Shown here in pieces: positions 31,694-41,606 of a stretch of 64,000 nucleotides of DNA. The position numbers were made by a program, and so were the translations under genes. Within the stretch, counting starts at the first letter, position 1. Each line of letters opens with the position of its first letter. The DNA lies in contig NZ_CP098480.1 of NCBI RefSeq assembly GCF_023702715.1, positions 3,224,001-3,288,000 of the forward strand, in the 5' to 3' direction. A model generated the notes under the pieces. That model saw nothing but the letters and a program-made list of their open reading frames with translations. It did no database searches and had not been told where the DNA came from. Source of the stretch: Acinetobacter sp. C32I. Lineage in GTDB: Bacteria > Pseudomonadota > Gammaproteobacteria > Pseudomonadales > Moraxellaceae.

Positions 31694-31899
31694 TCACAAA
31701 GTGTGGTCTGATTACTGTTATTGATATTTTGCTTAAACTTTATACAAATAATTTGTTATCTCCTTGTTCCTGAATGTTTTATAAACAAGGAAAATGAATG
31801 AAATTCATGTTAAAATGATCGGCTTTCATTTTAGGGGTTAAAATACCGCCAACCCCTATAGATGTCTCTCCTCCATCTGCTAGCCGAGATTCGCAAGCC

Positions 31900-34281
31900 A
31901 TGTCTACTGCCTACACCATGCAGACCGCGCCAAAAGCGCTGTTTGATTACGACAAATATTGGGCGTCGTGTTTTGAACCCGCACCATTTTTGCCGATGTC
32001 ACGAGAAGAAATGGATCTGCTCGGCTGGGATGCATGTGACTTTATTTTGGTGTGTGGCGATGCCTATATCGACCATCCATCTTTTGTCTCGGGCGTAATT
32101 GGGCGTGTACTTGAAGCACAAGGTTTTCGTGTTGGTATCATCGCGCAACCAGACTGGACCAATGTCGAGAGCTTCCGCGTTTTAGGTAAGCCAACCATTG
32201 CATGGGGTGTGACTGCAGGGAATATGGATTCGATGATCAACCGTTATACGGCAGATCGTAAAATCCGTTCTGATGATGCCTATTCGCCAAATAATGAAGC
32301 AAATAAGCGTCCAGATCGTGCAGCAACGGTTTACTGTCAGCGTTGCCGTGAAGCCTTTCCTGACGTTCCAGTCTTACTTGGTGGTATTGAAGGCAGCTTA
32401 CGTCGTATCGCACATTATGACTATTGGTCAGACAAAGTTCGCCGCTCGATTTTGATGGACTCTAAAGCCGATTTGCTCATGTATGGTAATGGTGAGCGTG
32501 CCATTATCGATGTGATGCATCGTTTAGCCAAAGGTGAAAAAGTCCACGAAATTACTGATGTTCGTGGTACTGCATTTATTATTAATAAACACAATAAAGC
32601 ATCCAAAGCGAAATTTGTTGAAATTGCCAGTAATGACATTGATACCATTGGACGTGTTGATCCGATTATCAACCCCTATGTCATGACTGAAGATATTGAT
32701 GGCTGTGAAGTTGAAAAAGAAAAAGGCAACTCACTGGCGCAGTATCAAAATTTCCAAAAAGAAGTGGTTGCCAATCCAATTGTGCGTGAAGGCGATCAGC
32801 TCGATCCAGATACCCAAATTGTGCAGTTAAAGCCTGCGCCATCCAAAGCGATTAAACATAAATTACCGCCACGTGAGTTGGCTGTGATCCGTTTGCCTTC
32901 TTTTGAAGAAGTTGCGGACGATCAAGTGCTTTATGCCCATGCCAACCGTATTTTGCATCTGGAAACCAACCCTGGTAATGCACGTGCCTTGGTGCAGCGT
33001 CACGGTGAGCGTGATGTCTGGATCAACCCGCCGCCAATTCCTTTGACCACTGAGGAAATGGACTACGTCTTTGATTTACCTTATGCACGTTTACCGCATC
33101 CGTCATATGCGAATGCACGTTTTCCTGCCTTTGATATGATCAAATTTTCGGTCAATATCATGCGTGGCTGTTTCGGTGGTTGTACTTTCTGCTCGATTAC
33201 CGAACATGAAGGTCGTATTATTCAAAACCGTTCTGAAGATTCGATTTTACGTGAAATTGAAAAAATCCGTGATACTGCGCCAAACTTTACTGGAATTATT
33301 TCGGATTTAGGTGGCCCAACGGCAAACATGTATCGTTTGCACTGTAATGATCCTGAAATTGAAAAGAACTGCCGTAAACCCTCTTGTGTCTATCCAGGCG
33401 TTTGTCAAAACCTACATACCGACCATGCACCTTTGGTTCAGCTTTATCGTAAAGCCCGTGAAATCAAAGGGGTGAAGAAGATTTTGATTGGTTCGGGTCT
33501 GCGTTATGACTTGGCCGTACTGAACCCTGAATATGTCAAAGAATTGGTACAGCACCATGTTGGTGGTTATCTGAAAATTGCGCCTGAGCATACTGAAAAT
33601 GGCCCATTATCCAAGATGATGAAGCCAGGAATCGGGACTTATGATCGTTTTAAACAAATGTTTGAGCGTTTCAGTAAGGAAGCTGGTAAGGAACAATATT
33701 TAATTCCTTACTTTATTGCTGCGCATCCGGGTACCACCGATTACGACATGATGAACTTGGCGATTTGGTTGAAGAAAAATGGTTTCCGTGCCGATCAGGT
33801 ACAGACCTTCTATCCATCGCCAATGGCCACTGCGACCACGATGTATTATTCAGGCAAGAATCCGCTGTCTAAAGTGGCACGCTATACGGAAAATGTGGAT
33901 ATTGTGAAAGGCGAAAAACGCCGCCGTCTGCACAAAGCCTTCTTGCGTTACCATGATCCAAATAACTGGCCTTTGTTGCGTGAAGCCTTGAAGGAAATGG
34001 GACGTGCGGACCTGATTGGTAACTCAAAACAGCATTTGATTCCGACTTATCAGCCGCAAGGTACCGCTGAAGGTGAATATAAATCGGCACGTAAGAAGAA
34101 TTCGTCTGTTGCAGGCGATTCAGCAAAACGTGGTCAAGGCCAGTCTCGCTCAGCATCAGGCCAACAGCGTCCACAAAAAGGACAGCTCCTAACCCAGCAC
34201 AATGGTTTGCCACCACGCGAAACCGGTGAGAAAAGACCGTTCTCGGGCAAAGCAAAACCGAAAGCCAAAGGGCATCGTTAA
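31900..34281 (+). CDS. ygiQ: YgiQ family radical SAM protein
   Basis: Protein of 793 aa matching YgiQ: an N-terminal B12-binding-like domain, then a radical-SAM core with the iron-sulfur Cys motif CFGGCTFC (about 427-434) and the segment [13 protein letters not shown], followed by a basic, low-complexity C-terminal tail (about 730-793) rich in K, R, Q and S. The physiological reaction is not established. The leader contains an inverted repeat TAGGGGTT / AACCCCTA (31832-31858). Confidence 0.9.
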   Translation: MSTAYTMQTAPKALFDYDKYWASCFEPAPFLPMSREEMDLLGWDACDFILVCGDAYIDHPSFVSGVIGRVLEAQGFRVGIIAQPDWTNVESFRVLGKPTIAWGVTAGNMDSMINRYTADRKIRSDDAYSPNNEANKRPDRAATVYCQRCREAFPDVPVLLGGIEGSLRRIAHYDYWSDKVRRSILMDSKADLLMYGNGERAIIDVMHRLAKGEKVHEITDVRGTAFIINKHNKASKAKFVEIASNDIDTIGRVDPIINPYVMTEDIDGCEVEKEKGNSLAQYQNFQKEVVANPIVREGDQLDPDTQIVQLKPAPSKAIKHKLPPRELAVIRLPSFEEVADDQVLYAHANRILHLETNPGNARALVQRHGERDVWINPPPIPLTTEEMDYVFDLPYARLPHPSYANARFPAFDMIKFSVNIMRGCFGGCTFCSITEHEGRIIQNRSEDSILREIEKIRDTAPNFTGIISDLGGPTANMYRLHCNDPEIEKNCRKPSCVYPGVCQNLHTDHAPLVQLYRKAREIKGVKKILIGSGLRYDLAVLNPEYVKELVQHHVGGYLKIAPEHTENGPLSKMMKPGIGTYDRFKQMFERFSKEAGKEQYLIPYFIAAHPGTTDYDMMNLAIWLKKNGFRADQVQTFYPSPMATATTMYYSGKNPLSKVARYTENVDIVKGEKRRRLHKAFLRYHDPNNWPLLREALKEMGRADLIGNSKQHLIPTYQPQGTAEGEYKSARKKNSSVAGDSAKRGQGQSRSASGQQRPQKGQLLTQHNGLPPRETGEKRPFSGKAKPKAKGHR

Positions 34282-34296
34282 TTCGATCTCCATAAC

Positions 34297-34326
34297 AAGG
34301 CATGGGATTTCCCATGCCTTTTTTAT
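34297..34326 (+). terminator. ygiQ terminator
   Basis: AAGGCATGGG / CCCATGCCTT stem with a 4-nt loop and T-run. Confidence 0.9.
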
Positions 34327-34582
34327 TTAAATGACGAGTGGTCACAAATTCACCGTAAAACTAGGGGGCGTAGAAACATAAACTGACAATAATGACTTGA
34401 ATCTTGGATGACGAATGATTATAAATAAAGAGCAGAGGGTGGTTACGACTTTGGTCGTCTAGGAAAACACGATTAAAAAACTTAAGTTTGCACTGCAAAA
34501 TGATTTGCTATCACTGTTATTGATTAAAAAAATTGGCTTAAAGCCATAATGATTATAAAAAATCTAAAGGGATTAGTTAGAA
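34327..34582. other. intergenic region, ygiQ to DUF2726 gene
   Basis: No gene is seen. It has a short hairpin ACGACTTTGGTCGT (about 34445-34460) and an AT-rich stretch before the next gene that presumably holds its promoter. Confidence 0.4.
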
Positions 34583-35122
34583 ATGTATTATTTTATAACA
34601 ATAGTTGGGTTGCTGTTGATCACAGCACTTGCACTTCGCCGCCTACAACAAAATAGGCGTCAGGACAGTCCGTTAAAGCGTCGCGGTATTTTGAATATCG
34701 CAGAGCAAATTACCTTGATGCGTTTACAAGCTGTTTTACCTCGTCATACCGTGTTGGCGCATGTGTCTTTTGATGCCTTACTAACCACCAAATTCGCGCA
34801 TACGCGTCGTAAGTATCAAGGCTTGGTTGCGGATTTTGTGGTTTTAGATCAACAACATCAAGTGCTTGCAGTCATTGAGATTGCAGATGAATCCTATGTC
34901 AATCGCCTGCATCAAAAGCATTATCAAGACAGCCTACTCGAGTTGGCAGGCTATCGTGTACTGCGTTATAGCAGCATTCCCACAGAACAAGAACTCAGAG
35001 AAGACTTAGTGCCAGATCTGTTTGAAGCTGCACCAGTCGCAGCTTCAACAACAAGTTCAATGTCGATGCCTAAAGCGGATCGCATGATGAAATATAATGA
35101 TTTCGCGGTGAAATCTTATTAA
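34583..35122 (+). CDS. DUF2726 domain membrane-anchored protein
   Basis: Protein of 179 aa: an N-terminal membrane anchor (about 3-18), a basic linker, and a DUF2726 domain (about 38-150) with VLAHVSFDALLTTK and a nuclease-like core (VADFVVLDQQHQVLAVIEIAD). DUF2726 is related to the restriction-endonuclease-like fold. Function unknown. It converges with the RidA gene, with the stops overlapping by four bases. Confidence 0.75.
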   Translation: MYYFITIVGLLLITALALRRLQQNRRQDSPLKRRGILNIAEQITLMRLQAVLPRHTVLAHVSFDALLTTKFAHTRRKYQGLVADFVVLDQQHQVLAVIEIADESYVNRLHQKHYQDSLLELAGYRVLRYSSIPTEQELREDLVPDLFEAAPVAASTTSSMSMPKADRMMKYNDFAVKSY

Positions 35123-35472
35123 GGCAGAACCGCAGTGACCGTCATTTCAACCAAAACATGAGGTGTGTAGAGTTTAGATTCTACACAGGTACGTGCTGGG
35201 GGATGTCCCTCAGCAATCCATGCATCCCAGACTGCATTCATGGCCGCATAATCTTTTTCGATGTCTTTTAAAAAGATCAGTACAGATAAAATATGGGTTT
35301 TATCTGTGCCTGCTTCTGCCAATAAACGGTCAATATTATCTAGCGTCTGCTGTGTCTGTGCGGTTACATCAACGCTAGTATCATCCGCCAATTGGCCGGC
35401 TAAATGAACAAGATTTCCTGAAATTGCAACTTCGCAATAACGTGATGTGACATGAAGGCGTTGCACAGACAT
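35119..35472 (-). CDS. RidA family protein
   Basis: Protein of 117 aa in the YjgF/YER057c/UK114 family. RidA enzymes hydrolyse reactive enamine/imine intermediates; the substrate-binding Arg is in HPPARTCVE (about 95-99). Subfamily members differ in activity, and the exact group is unclear. Cytosolic, monocistronic. Confidence 0.85.
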   Translation of the reverse strand: MSVQRLHVTSRYCEVAISGNLVHLAGQLADDTSVDVTAQTQQTLDNIDRLLAEAGTDKTHILSVLIFLKDIEKDYAAMNAVWDAWIAEGHPPARTCVESKLYTPHVLVEMTVTAVLP

Positions 35473-35546
35473 AGTGATTCCCTAATTGAAAAGTATAGTG
35501 GGGATTGTACTTGATGCCATTCAGCTGCAATGTAATTTTCTATAAA

Positions 35547-35750
35547 TCAGGCGAAAAAAGTTTCTATTTCCATTAAGTTACGATGTTTGAAAATCAAAAT
35601 GCAGCGTTGTTGTGGGCAAATAATAATATTTCCCAGATTCAAAAACTGGATTTTGGCCTGTCTTAATTGATTCAGACAGCTTGCAATCGAGCTATGTAAA
35701 GGGCATAGCTGTTTAAGTTGCTTTAACGCTAAATAAGTCGTTTGGTACAT
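35547..35750 (-). CDS. hypothetical protein, 67 aa
   Basis: Small cysteine-containing protein (MYQTTYLALKQLKQLCPLHS...) whose ATG is preceded by GAGGAA at good spacing, the main support for it being real. No domain is recognised. The frame is open upstream to 35849 into creD, but without a better start. It lies 68 bp after creD on the same strand and might be cotranscribed. Confidence 0.45.
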   Translation of the reverse strand: MYQTTYLALKQLKQLCPLHSSIASCLNQLRQAKIQFLNLGNIIICPQQRCILIFKHRNLMEIETFFA

Positions 35751-35818
35751 GGTTTTATTCCTCATCAATATAAATGAAAAAGGGGCGAAGACATTACACT
35801 TCACCCTTATATATTTTT

Positions 35819-37207
35819 TTATTGGCTTGATTGTTCGGATTGGTACCAATTGACATGACGGGTGATGAACATGACACAGGCAATCAGAATAAAGGACAGG
35901 ATTGAACCGAATAAGAAGGTTTTACCACTGGATTGCAGCAATAAATACATCATGCTGTAGAGTACACCGAGTAGAATCCCGAATAACAGCGCCGGCTTAA
36001 TCCCTTTCACGACGAAGTATAAGTACCACGTAATCAGACCGACGCAGGCGCAGGCCGCAACCAAATAAGCCAATGCAAAGGCATAATATTCACTGATTGA
36101 AAGTAACAACACGAAGAACACACCTTGTGCCATCGCAACCAAGGCATATTGCACAGGATGGATTTTAAGTTGTTTTAAAACCTCAAACAGAAAGAAGCAA
36201 CCAAAGGTGATGATGATTACCATCACGCCGTATTTAATGGCACGATCAGTTTGGGTATAGATATTGACGGGCTCTAGGAATTGCGTCGAAATACCTGAAA
36301 TATTGGATGGGGTACGGCTATCATAAGCCGCTTCTGCGGGTGCATGTTCTGTATTTAAGACCTGATAGAAGCACTGGCTATTTTCACATAGCGACACATT
36401 TTCTAAATTACGTTTACCCAGTGCGATATTTTTCCAGTCCGCTTGGAATTGGTGTTTTTCACTGGATTTTTTAAAGGGTAGGCTTTGCCCATCATATTTA
36501 ACATCGCCCCAGTTACCTGTGGCTTGATAGGTCATTTCATAACTGGTCGGAATGAAGCTGAATTCACTGAGTCCTTCAAGCTCGAATTGCAGGCCAAACT
36601 TAAAACCCTGCTGGAACTTTTGTACCAGTTCAGGGTATTGCTTCGCTGTCAGGTGCATCAGGTCAAAACCGCGTTGTCCTTGGCTTTGTTCTGAAAAGTC
36701 GAATTTATAGGCCTTGCCATCAATATTGAAGATTGGTTTGGCATTCAGCCCACGCGCATCTTGGATCGGAAAAATAATTTCAGCCTGTTCCCATCGATAA
36801 TCACGTTTTGCTTCGTTATCGATGGCCTTGAATGTACCTTTGCCTGACATCGAGTTCTGATAGCTGATTGCTTTATAGTTATTGCGCTTATAAGTGCTGT
36901 CCGAAACCTTAAATTGTGCATTCCAGTCGGTCGTTTCAGCCCCGATAGCGACAAATAGGGTTTGTGTACAGGGATAACTCTTCTTCTGCTCATCGGTGCA
37001 GGTGGTTTGCACTTGGTAGGGCAGTTTTAAATAAGGTGCAACGATTTTTTGTGGACGAATTTGTTCGTTGGCGATGTCATGAATGACTTGTTGTTGATAG
37101 CTTTGGCGTTCTGAGACCAAGCTCGAAATAAAAAACAAACCAATATAAAAAATCAAAATCAGGAACAGAATGGCTCCGATTTTAAGATTGATAAAATTGC
37201 GACGCAT
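35819..37207 (-). CDS. creD: inner-membrane protein CreD
   Basis: Protein of about 462 aa. An N-terminal membrane segment (about 8-30) is followed by a large periplasmic domain (about 35-300) and five to six membrane segments at the C-terminus, as in E. coli CreD. CreD is the classic CreBC target and affects envelope integrity and beta-lactam response. The ATG at 37207 is chosen because GGA lies 7 nt upstream; an in-frame ATG at 37225 is possible. An exact cre-tag lies 80 bp upstream, inside the end of creC. Confidence 0.85.
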   Translation of the reverse strand: MRRNFINLKIGAILFLILIFYIGLFFISSLVSERQSYQQQVIHDIANEQIRPQKIVAPYLKLPYQVQTTCTDEQKKSYPCTQTLFVAIGAETTDWNAQFKVSDSTYKRNNYKAISYQNSMSGKGTFKAIDNEAKRDYRWEQAEIIFPIQDARGLNAKPIFNIDGKAYKFDFSEQSQGQRGFDLMHLTAKQYPELVQKFQQGFKFGLQFELEGLSEFSFIPTSYEMTYQATGNWGDVKYDGQSLPFKKSSEKHQFQADWKNIALGKRNLENVSLCENSQCFYQVLNTEHAPAEAAYDSRTPSNISGISTQFLEPVNIYTQTDRAIKYGVMVIIITFGCFFLFEVLKQLKIHPVQYALVAMAQGVFFVLLLSISEYYAFALAYLVAACACVGLITWYLYFVVKGIKPALLFGILLGVLYSMMYLLLQSSGKTFLFGSILSFILIACVMFITRHVNWYQSEQSSQ

Positions 37208-37282
37208 ATGAAATTCCATGGTCATTAGGATATGACTAGTATCTATATGCGAGATGCGCTTCGGATGAGTTCGGTTTGAAGC

Positions 37283-38749
37283 TTAAGTGAAGTTTGTGTG
37301 AAGTGTGAGGGTCAAGAGCACACCAGATTGATGGGTTGCTAAGAAGTCGAGGCGATTCGCTTCAATATTCTGGATACGAATCTGACCGTGATGCTGCTGA
37401 ATAATTTGTTTGACGATACTGAGCCCAATGCCGGTACTGCGTTGCTGATTATGCGGACGAGGCAGTGAAAAATAAGTCTCAAATACACGGTTTAAGGCGT
37501 ATTCAGGAATCGCATCGCCCTCATTAAAAAACAACAAAGTGATGCTTTGATGGGTTGGGTCTTGCTGAACTTGAACTGCGATTTTCCCCTGTGGTGGGCA
37601 GAAGTCTCTGGCGTTATCTAACAGATTATTCAGCGCTTGTTTCAGCCAAAATGGATCGGCGTGGATTGCACAGTGTTGGGGGAGATCAAGCTGTGTTTGG
37701 ATCTGTTTCAGTTGCAAAGCACTATGTTGTTGCTGAAAGCATTGTTGAATGAGCTCGTTCAGGTCTAAGTTTTGAAACTCTAGAACATGTTGATTTTTTT
37801 CGAGTCGTGTTAATAACAACATTCGTTCAATCAAGGATTGCAAACGCTGGCTTTGCTGGATGATATGATGGGCAAACTGTTGCTGATCAGCTAGAGGGAT
37901 ATCATCTTGTAATAGTTCAGCACTGGCTTGAATGGCGGTGAGCGGGCTTTTAAGTTCATGGGTGAGTGTATTGACATAGTTCTCCACATAGCCACGATCT
38001 TCTAGTTTTTCGCGCATTTCACTCAGTGCCTGAGTCACTTGATTGAGTTCTTTAGCGGAATAAAAGAAAGGTGCCTGATTCACCGGTGCCAACGCCTGTG
38101 CATAGCGTCGAACCCGATCAATACTATGTCTTAGCCAATAGGCCACCATACTAGCCAAGAGCAGGCTGAGTGCTGCAATCCAGAGGGCTTGATAAATCAG
38201 TTGTTGCTCAGCACGTTCGATATAGGGTTGTACCGACTGGTTCGGTTTACCAATACTGACCACGCCGAGCAATTGTTGCTTATAAATAATCGGCGCTGCA
38301 ATATGCATGACACTGCTATTGCGGTCATAGGGATTGGTTGCGGTCGAACGTGCGCCGTATTTACCACGCAGTGTTAAGTAGACATCATTCCATTTGGAAT
38401 AATCTTGCCCAACGGCTTGTCCTTCAGAATCATAAATCACGATGCCTTTGGGATCGGTAATGTACAGTTGCTGATTAATCTGTTCTTTGCGATGCTGCCA
38501 AATGGTGGCATTCAGTTGACGGGATAACGCTGCCTGAATTTTTTGATCAAATTCTGGCGTATCCACCTGATGTTGATAGACATCTTCCGCAATCAGTTGG
38601 GCAATGATATTGGCATTTTCCGCGAGGGTATCTTCAACCACTTGTCGTACATTGGGTTTTACCTGTTGGGTCAGGGTATAGGCGATAAAGCTTAGACTCA
38701 GTACCACCACCAAGCTAAAGAAAAACCAGATACGGACAAAGATAGACAT
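37283..38749 (-). CDS. creC: sensor histidine kinase CreC
   Basis: Protein of 488 aa: first membrane segment about 5-27, periplasmic sensor (about 28-185), second segment (about 188-208), HAMP-like linker, HisKA with His in NTLTHELKSPLTAI, and a HATPase domain with NNLLDNARDF and RSTGIGLSIV. Partner of CreB. It begins 4 bp after creB ends. Its last codons carry the cre-tag for creD. Confidence 0.9.
   Translation of the reverse strand: MSIFVRIWFFFSLVVVLSLSFIAYTLTQQVKPNVRQVVEDTLAENANIIAQLIAEDVYQHQVDTPEFDQKIQAALSRQLNATIWQHRKEQINQQLYITDPKGIVIYDSEGQAVGQDYSKWNDVYLTLRGKYGARSTATNPYDRNSSVMHIAAPIIYKQQLLGVVSIGKPNQSVQPYIERAEQQLIYQALWIAALSLLLASMVAYWLRHSIDRVRRYAQALAPVNQAPFFYSAKELNQVTQALSEMREKLEDRGYVENYVNTLTHELKSPLTAIQASAELLQDDIPLADQQQFAHHIIQQSQRLQSLIERMLLLTRLEKNQHVLEFQNLDLNELIQQCFQQQHSALQLKQIQTQLDLPQHCAIHADPFWLKQALNNLLDNARDFCPPQGKIAVQVQQDPTHQSITLLFFNEGDAIPEYALNRVFETYFSLPRPHNQQRSTGIGLSIVKQIIQQHHGQIRIQNIEANRLDFLATHQSGVLLTLTLHTNFT
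37287..37302 (-). promoter_or_regulatory. cre-tag (CreB-binding site) upstream of creD
   Basis: On the minus strand TTCACACAAACTTCAC is an exact TTCAC-N6-TTCAC direct repeat, the known CreB/BlrA recognition sequence. It lies within the last codons of creC, about 80 bp before the creD start. Confidence 0.8.
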
Positions 38750-38752
38750 GCT

Positions 38753-39472
38753 TTAGCTCAACTTCATCAAACTATAGCCAAAGCCACGATGGGTGCGAAT
38801 TGGGTCATCATCTGGGGTAATCTGTTTGAGCTTCTGTCTTAAACTTTTGATATGCGTATCGACTGTACGTTCCAAACTATGCTCTGGATGTTCCCAAATA
38901 TGATCCATCAGTTGTTGGCGGCTAAACACCTGTTCTGGATGCTGAATCAGTAAAAATAACAAGCGGTATTCATAGCGAGTCAGTTGTAGTACTTGTTGAT
39001 GATAATGAATCTGTAAGGACTGCGGGTTGCATGACCAGATTGTCGATTGCAAAATGACTTCAGTTTTCGTCGTTGCTACAGAGGCTGTAACAGGCTGAGT
39101 TTGCGCTTCCATTCTGCGCCAAATCGCTTTGATTCGGGCCACAATTTCACGTGCGCTAAAGGGCTTGCTGCAATAATCATCCGCTCCAATTTCGAGACCC
39201 ACCACTCGATCAATTTCATCATCACGGGCTGTTAAAAACAGTAAAGGGGTTTGATCTTTCTGGCGTAATTGTTTGCAGACTTCGAAACCATTAAGATCGG
39301 GGAGTCCGACATCTAAAATAATAAAATCAAAGGATTGTTGCGTCAGTAATTGCAGTGCCTGTGTGCCTGTATTGGCCCAACTGACTGACCAGCCTTCACG
39401 CTCGAGTGCATAACGTAGCGGCAGAACGATGGCGGCTTCATCTTCAACACAAAGAATTTGTTTTTGCTTCAT
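38753..39472 (-). CDS. creB: response regulator CreB
   Basis: OmpR/PhoB-type regulator of 239 aa. The receiver has acidic DE (11-12), phospho-acceptor Asp54 in FIILDVGLPDL, and Lys in YCSKPFSAREI. A C-terminal winged helix (about 145-235) ends in HTHRGFGY-type sequence (RTHRGFGYSLMKL). First gene of the creBCD cluster. Its targets should carry the cre-tag, of which one is visible before creD. Confidence 0.9.
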   Translation of the reverse strand: MKQKQILCVEDEAAIVLPLRYALEREGWSVSWANTGTQALQLLTQQSFDFIILDVGLPDLNGFEVCKQLRQKDQTPLLFLTARDDEIDRVVGLEIGADDYCSKPFSAREIVARIKAIWRRMEAQTQPVTASVATTKTEVILQSTIWSCNPQSLQIHYHQQVLQLTRYEYRLLFLLIQHPEQVFSRQQLMDHIWEHPEHSLERTVDTHIKSLRQKLKQITPDDDPIRTHRGFGYSLMKLS

Positions 39473-39777
39473 AAGGCATGTTCATACAGAATTTTCTAAT
39501 TTTATCTGCTGAGTTTAACTGAAGTTATGATGGTGCGTAGTGGAAAATATTTATTTTTTGATAGGAACAAGAGGATAGAAAAAGAAGACCTGAAGTGCCC
39601 TGTAATCTTCGGATTTGATCGTCACGCCAACCACAGGAGCAGATGCTAAAAGTGAGGTTTTCTTTAGCAAAGCAAATAACAAGGATAATGTTACTGCGTT
39701 GCTTAGAGTACTGAAAACTGGATAAAAAGCAAACATAATTTTCAGTAAGGATTGTACTTTTGTGCAAAAAAGAAGCA
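39473..39777. other. intergenic region, creB to dinB
   Basis: Upstream of creB and downstream of dinB. A minus-strand frame (39551-39784, hydrophobic, about 77 codons from a GTG) overlaps the dinB end but lacks a ribosome site and any recognisable domain, so it is not called as a gene. No clear terminator for dinB is seen. Confidence 0.4.
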
Positions 39778-40845
39778 CTACCACAAAGAAAGCTGTGATT
39801 CTTCTTCTAGCGCCTGTAACTGATATACCCCGACGCCGACCAGACGGAATTGGAATTCTGGATCGATATGCATTTCATCGAGCAGTTGTAGTACCACTTG
39901 CCCCAAGTCTTGTTGCGATTGCAGCGCCTGCTTAAAGCTTTTACTGTGCTGTAAGACTTGGAAGTTTTTAAGCTTGAGTTTGACGGTCACACCACGCGCG
40001 GTTAATTGTTTTTTATTCAGGCTGCGCCAGACTTGTTCGGTCAAGGGCTGCCACGCATGGCTGCATTGAGCAAGGGTGTAATCATCGTCAAAAGTAATTT
40101 CCTTGGAAATCTGCTGACGTTCCCGTTCTGCTTTGACAGGTCGGTGATCAATGCCTTGCGCATATAAATACAGCTGTTTGCCGTATTTGCCAAAATGATG
40201 AATCAGCACATTTTCGTCGATTTTTTGCAGATCGCCCAAGGTATGTAAATTCAGTTGCTGCAATCGTTCTTGGGTGACTTTGCCCACGCCAGGAATTTTA
40301 TTCAAGGCTAAATCTTGAATAAAACGTAGCACTTGATTCGGTTTAATCACAAATAAACCATTGGGTTTGTTCCAATCCGAGGCAATTTTTGCCAAGAACT
40401 TATTCGGTGCCACACCTGCGGAAGCGGTTAGTCCTGTGACTGCAAAAATATCAGCACGGATCTGTGCAGCGACTTCGGTGGCACTGGCAATATTCTTTAA
40501 GTTTTCAGTCACGTCCAGATAGGCCTCATCTAAAGAAAGCGGTTCAATCAAGGGGGTGTATTGCTGAAAAATCTGATGAATTTGCGCTGAAACTTCGCGG
40601 TATTTTTCAAAATTGGGTTCAATTACGATGACCTGTGGACAGAGTTTTTTGGCTTGTCCCATCGACATAGCCGAACGGAGTCCAAAGACACGGGCAGGGT
40701 AAGACGCTGCGGCAATGACAGCTCTTGGATGATGAGAGGAAATCACCACAGGCAAATCTTTTAGTTCGGGGCGATCTTTGAGTTCAACAGAGGCATAAAA
40801 AGCATCCATGTCGATATGGATGATTTTGCGTAACTCATTTGGCAT
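39778..40845 (-). CDS. dinB: DNA polymerase IV
   Basis: Y-family translesion polymerase of 355 aa. Catalytic carboxylates are in [14 protein letters not shown] (near residue 12) and [12 protein letters not shown] (about 102-113); the [16 protein letters not shown] fingers segment, helix-hairpin-helix ([10 protein letters not shown]) and little-finger domain follow. Error-prone bypass synthesis and mutagenesis under DNA damage. The ATG at 40845 has AAGG upstream and overlaps the end of the GH25 gene by 11 bp. Confidence 0.93.
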   Translation of the reverse strand: MPNELRKIIHIDMDAFYASVELKDRPELKDLPVVISSHHPRAVIAAASYPARVFGLRSAMSMGQAKKLCPQVIVIEPNFEKYREVSAQIHQIFQQYTPLIEPLSLDEAYLDVTENLKNIASATEVAAQIRADIFAVTGLTASAGVAPNKFLAKIASDWNKPNGLFVIKPNQVLRFIQDLALNKIPGVGKVTQERLQQLNLHTLGDLQKIDENVLIHHFGKYGKQLYLYAQGIDHRPVKAERERQQISKEITFDDDYTLAQCSHAWQPLTEQVWRSLNKKQLTARGVTVKLKLKNFQVLQHSKSFKQALQSQQDLGQVVLQLLDEMHIDPEFQFRLVGVGVYQLQALEEESQLSLW

Positions 40846-41596
40846 CTTCAATGCCTTGTGCTTTCAAAAAAATCCGCCATTGTTTTGGTGATTCGGCATA
40901 AACATTTAAATCCACGGCTTTGGGAACGCCGTCGATTTTGCCTTGGCTGCTATGCTGCCAAAACAGCCATTGTCGACCATCTTTGAGTTCAGGTTTGCCC
41001 TCATAATCTCTGACCCATAACGGGGTGTTGTTAAAGTTCCCCATCAGCACAATATGGTAAAAGCTCTTTGAAATATAAAAAATCGGTTGTTTGCCATAAT
41101 GCTGTTGCAGTTGGTCATGCATGACCTGAATTTCTTTCAGTAATTGCTCTTTGGTATAGGTGTTGATGCAGTTACTGTCATATTCCAAATCAATCACAGG
41201 TGGCAGGGCATCCGCTTTTTTCGGAACGGTCGCAATAAAATTTTCCGCTTGTATAGCCCCATCACGACACAGCCGATAAAAATGATAAGCACCGACATGT
41301 AGGCCACGTTCACGCGCCTTTAACCAATTCTGCTGAAAGTTACGATCTTTAAAATCACCGCCTTCCGTGGCTTTTAAATAAACGAATTGATATTGCATTG
41401 GCGAGATTTTTTTCCAGTTGATCTCGCCTTGATGATGGGACACATCAAAGCCGCGAATGGAATAATCATGTGCCGAGGCTTTCTGCTGATAGAACAAGCC
41501 AAAGTAGCTGACCACACCCAGCATAACCGCTAAACCGATACTGGCATAAGTCGGATAATGTGGTGTCGACGGAAATTTTGCAGATTTTTTTGCCAT
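40835..41596 (-). CDS. glycoside hydrolase family 25 lysozyme-like protein
   Basis: Protein of about 253 aa with an N-terminal membrane anchor (about 14-36) and a GH25 domain with first-strand [13 protein letters not shown], catalytic acidic pair in PPVIDLEYD and a [11 protein letters not shown] end. It cleaves the glycan backbone of peptidoglycan and is predicted in the periplasm, tethered to the inner membrane. The frame begins at a TTG (41614), but the ATG at 41596 is preferred. It overlaps dinB and, just downstream of 41607, the preceding gene. Confidence 0.8.
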   Translation of the reverse strand: MAKKSAKFPSTPHYPTYASIGLAVMLGVVSYFGLFYQQKASAHDYSIRGFDVSHHQGEINWKKISPMQYQFVYLKATEGGDFKDRNFQQNWLKARERGLHVGAYHFYRLCRDGAIQAENFIATVPKKADALPPVIDLEYDSNCINTYTKEQLLKEIQVMHDQLQQHYGKQPIFYISKSFYHIVLMGNFNNTPLWVRDYEGKPELKDGRQWLFWQHSSQGKIDGVPKAVDLNVYAESPKQWRIFLKAQGIEDAK

Positions 41597-41606
41597 ATCG
41601 TTTGTG

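Noticed and set aside
39551..39784. 77-codon hydrophobic minus-strand frame between creB and dinB
   Set aside because: GTG start without a ribosome site, overlaps the dinB end, no recognisable domain.
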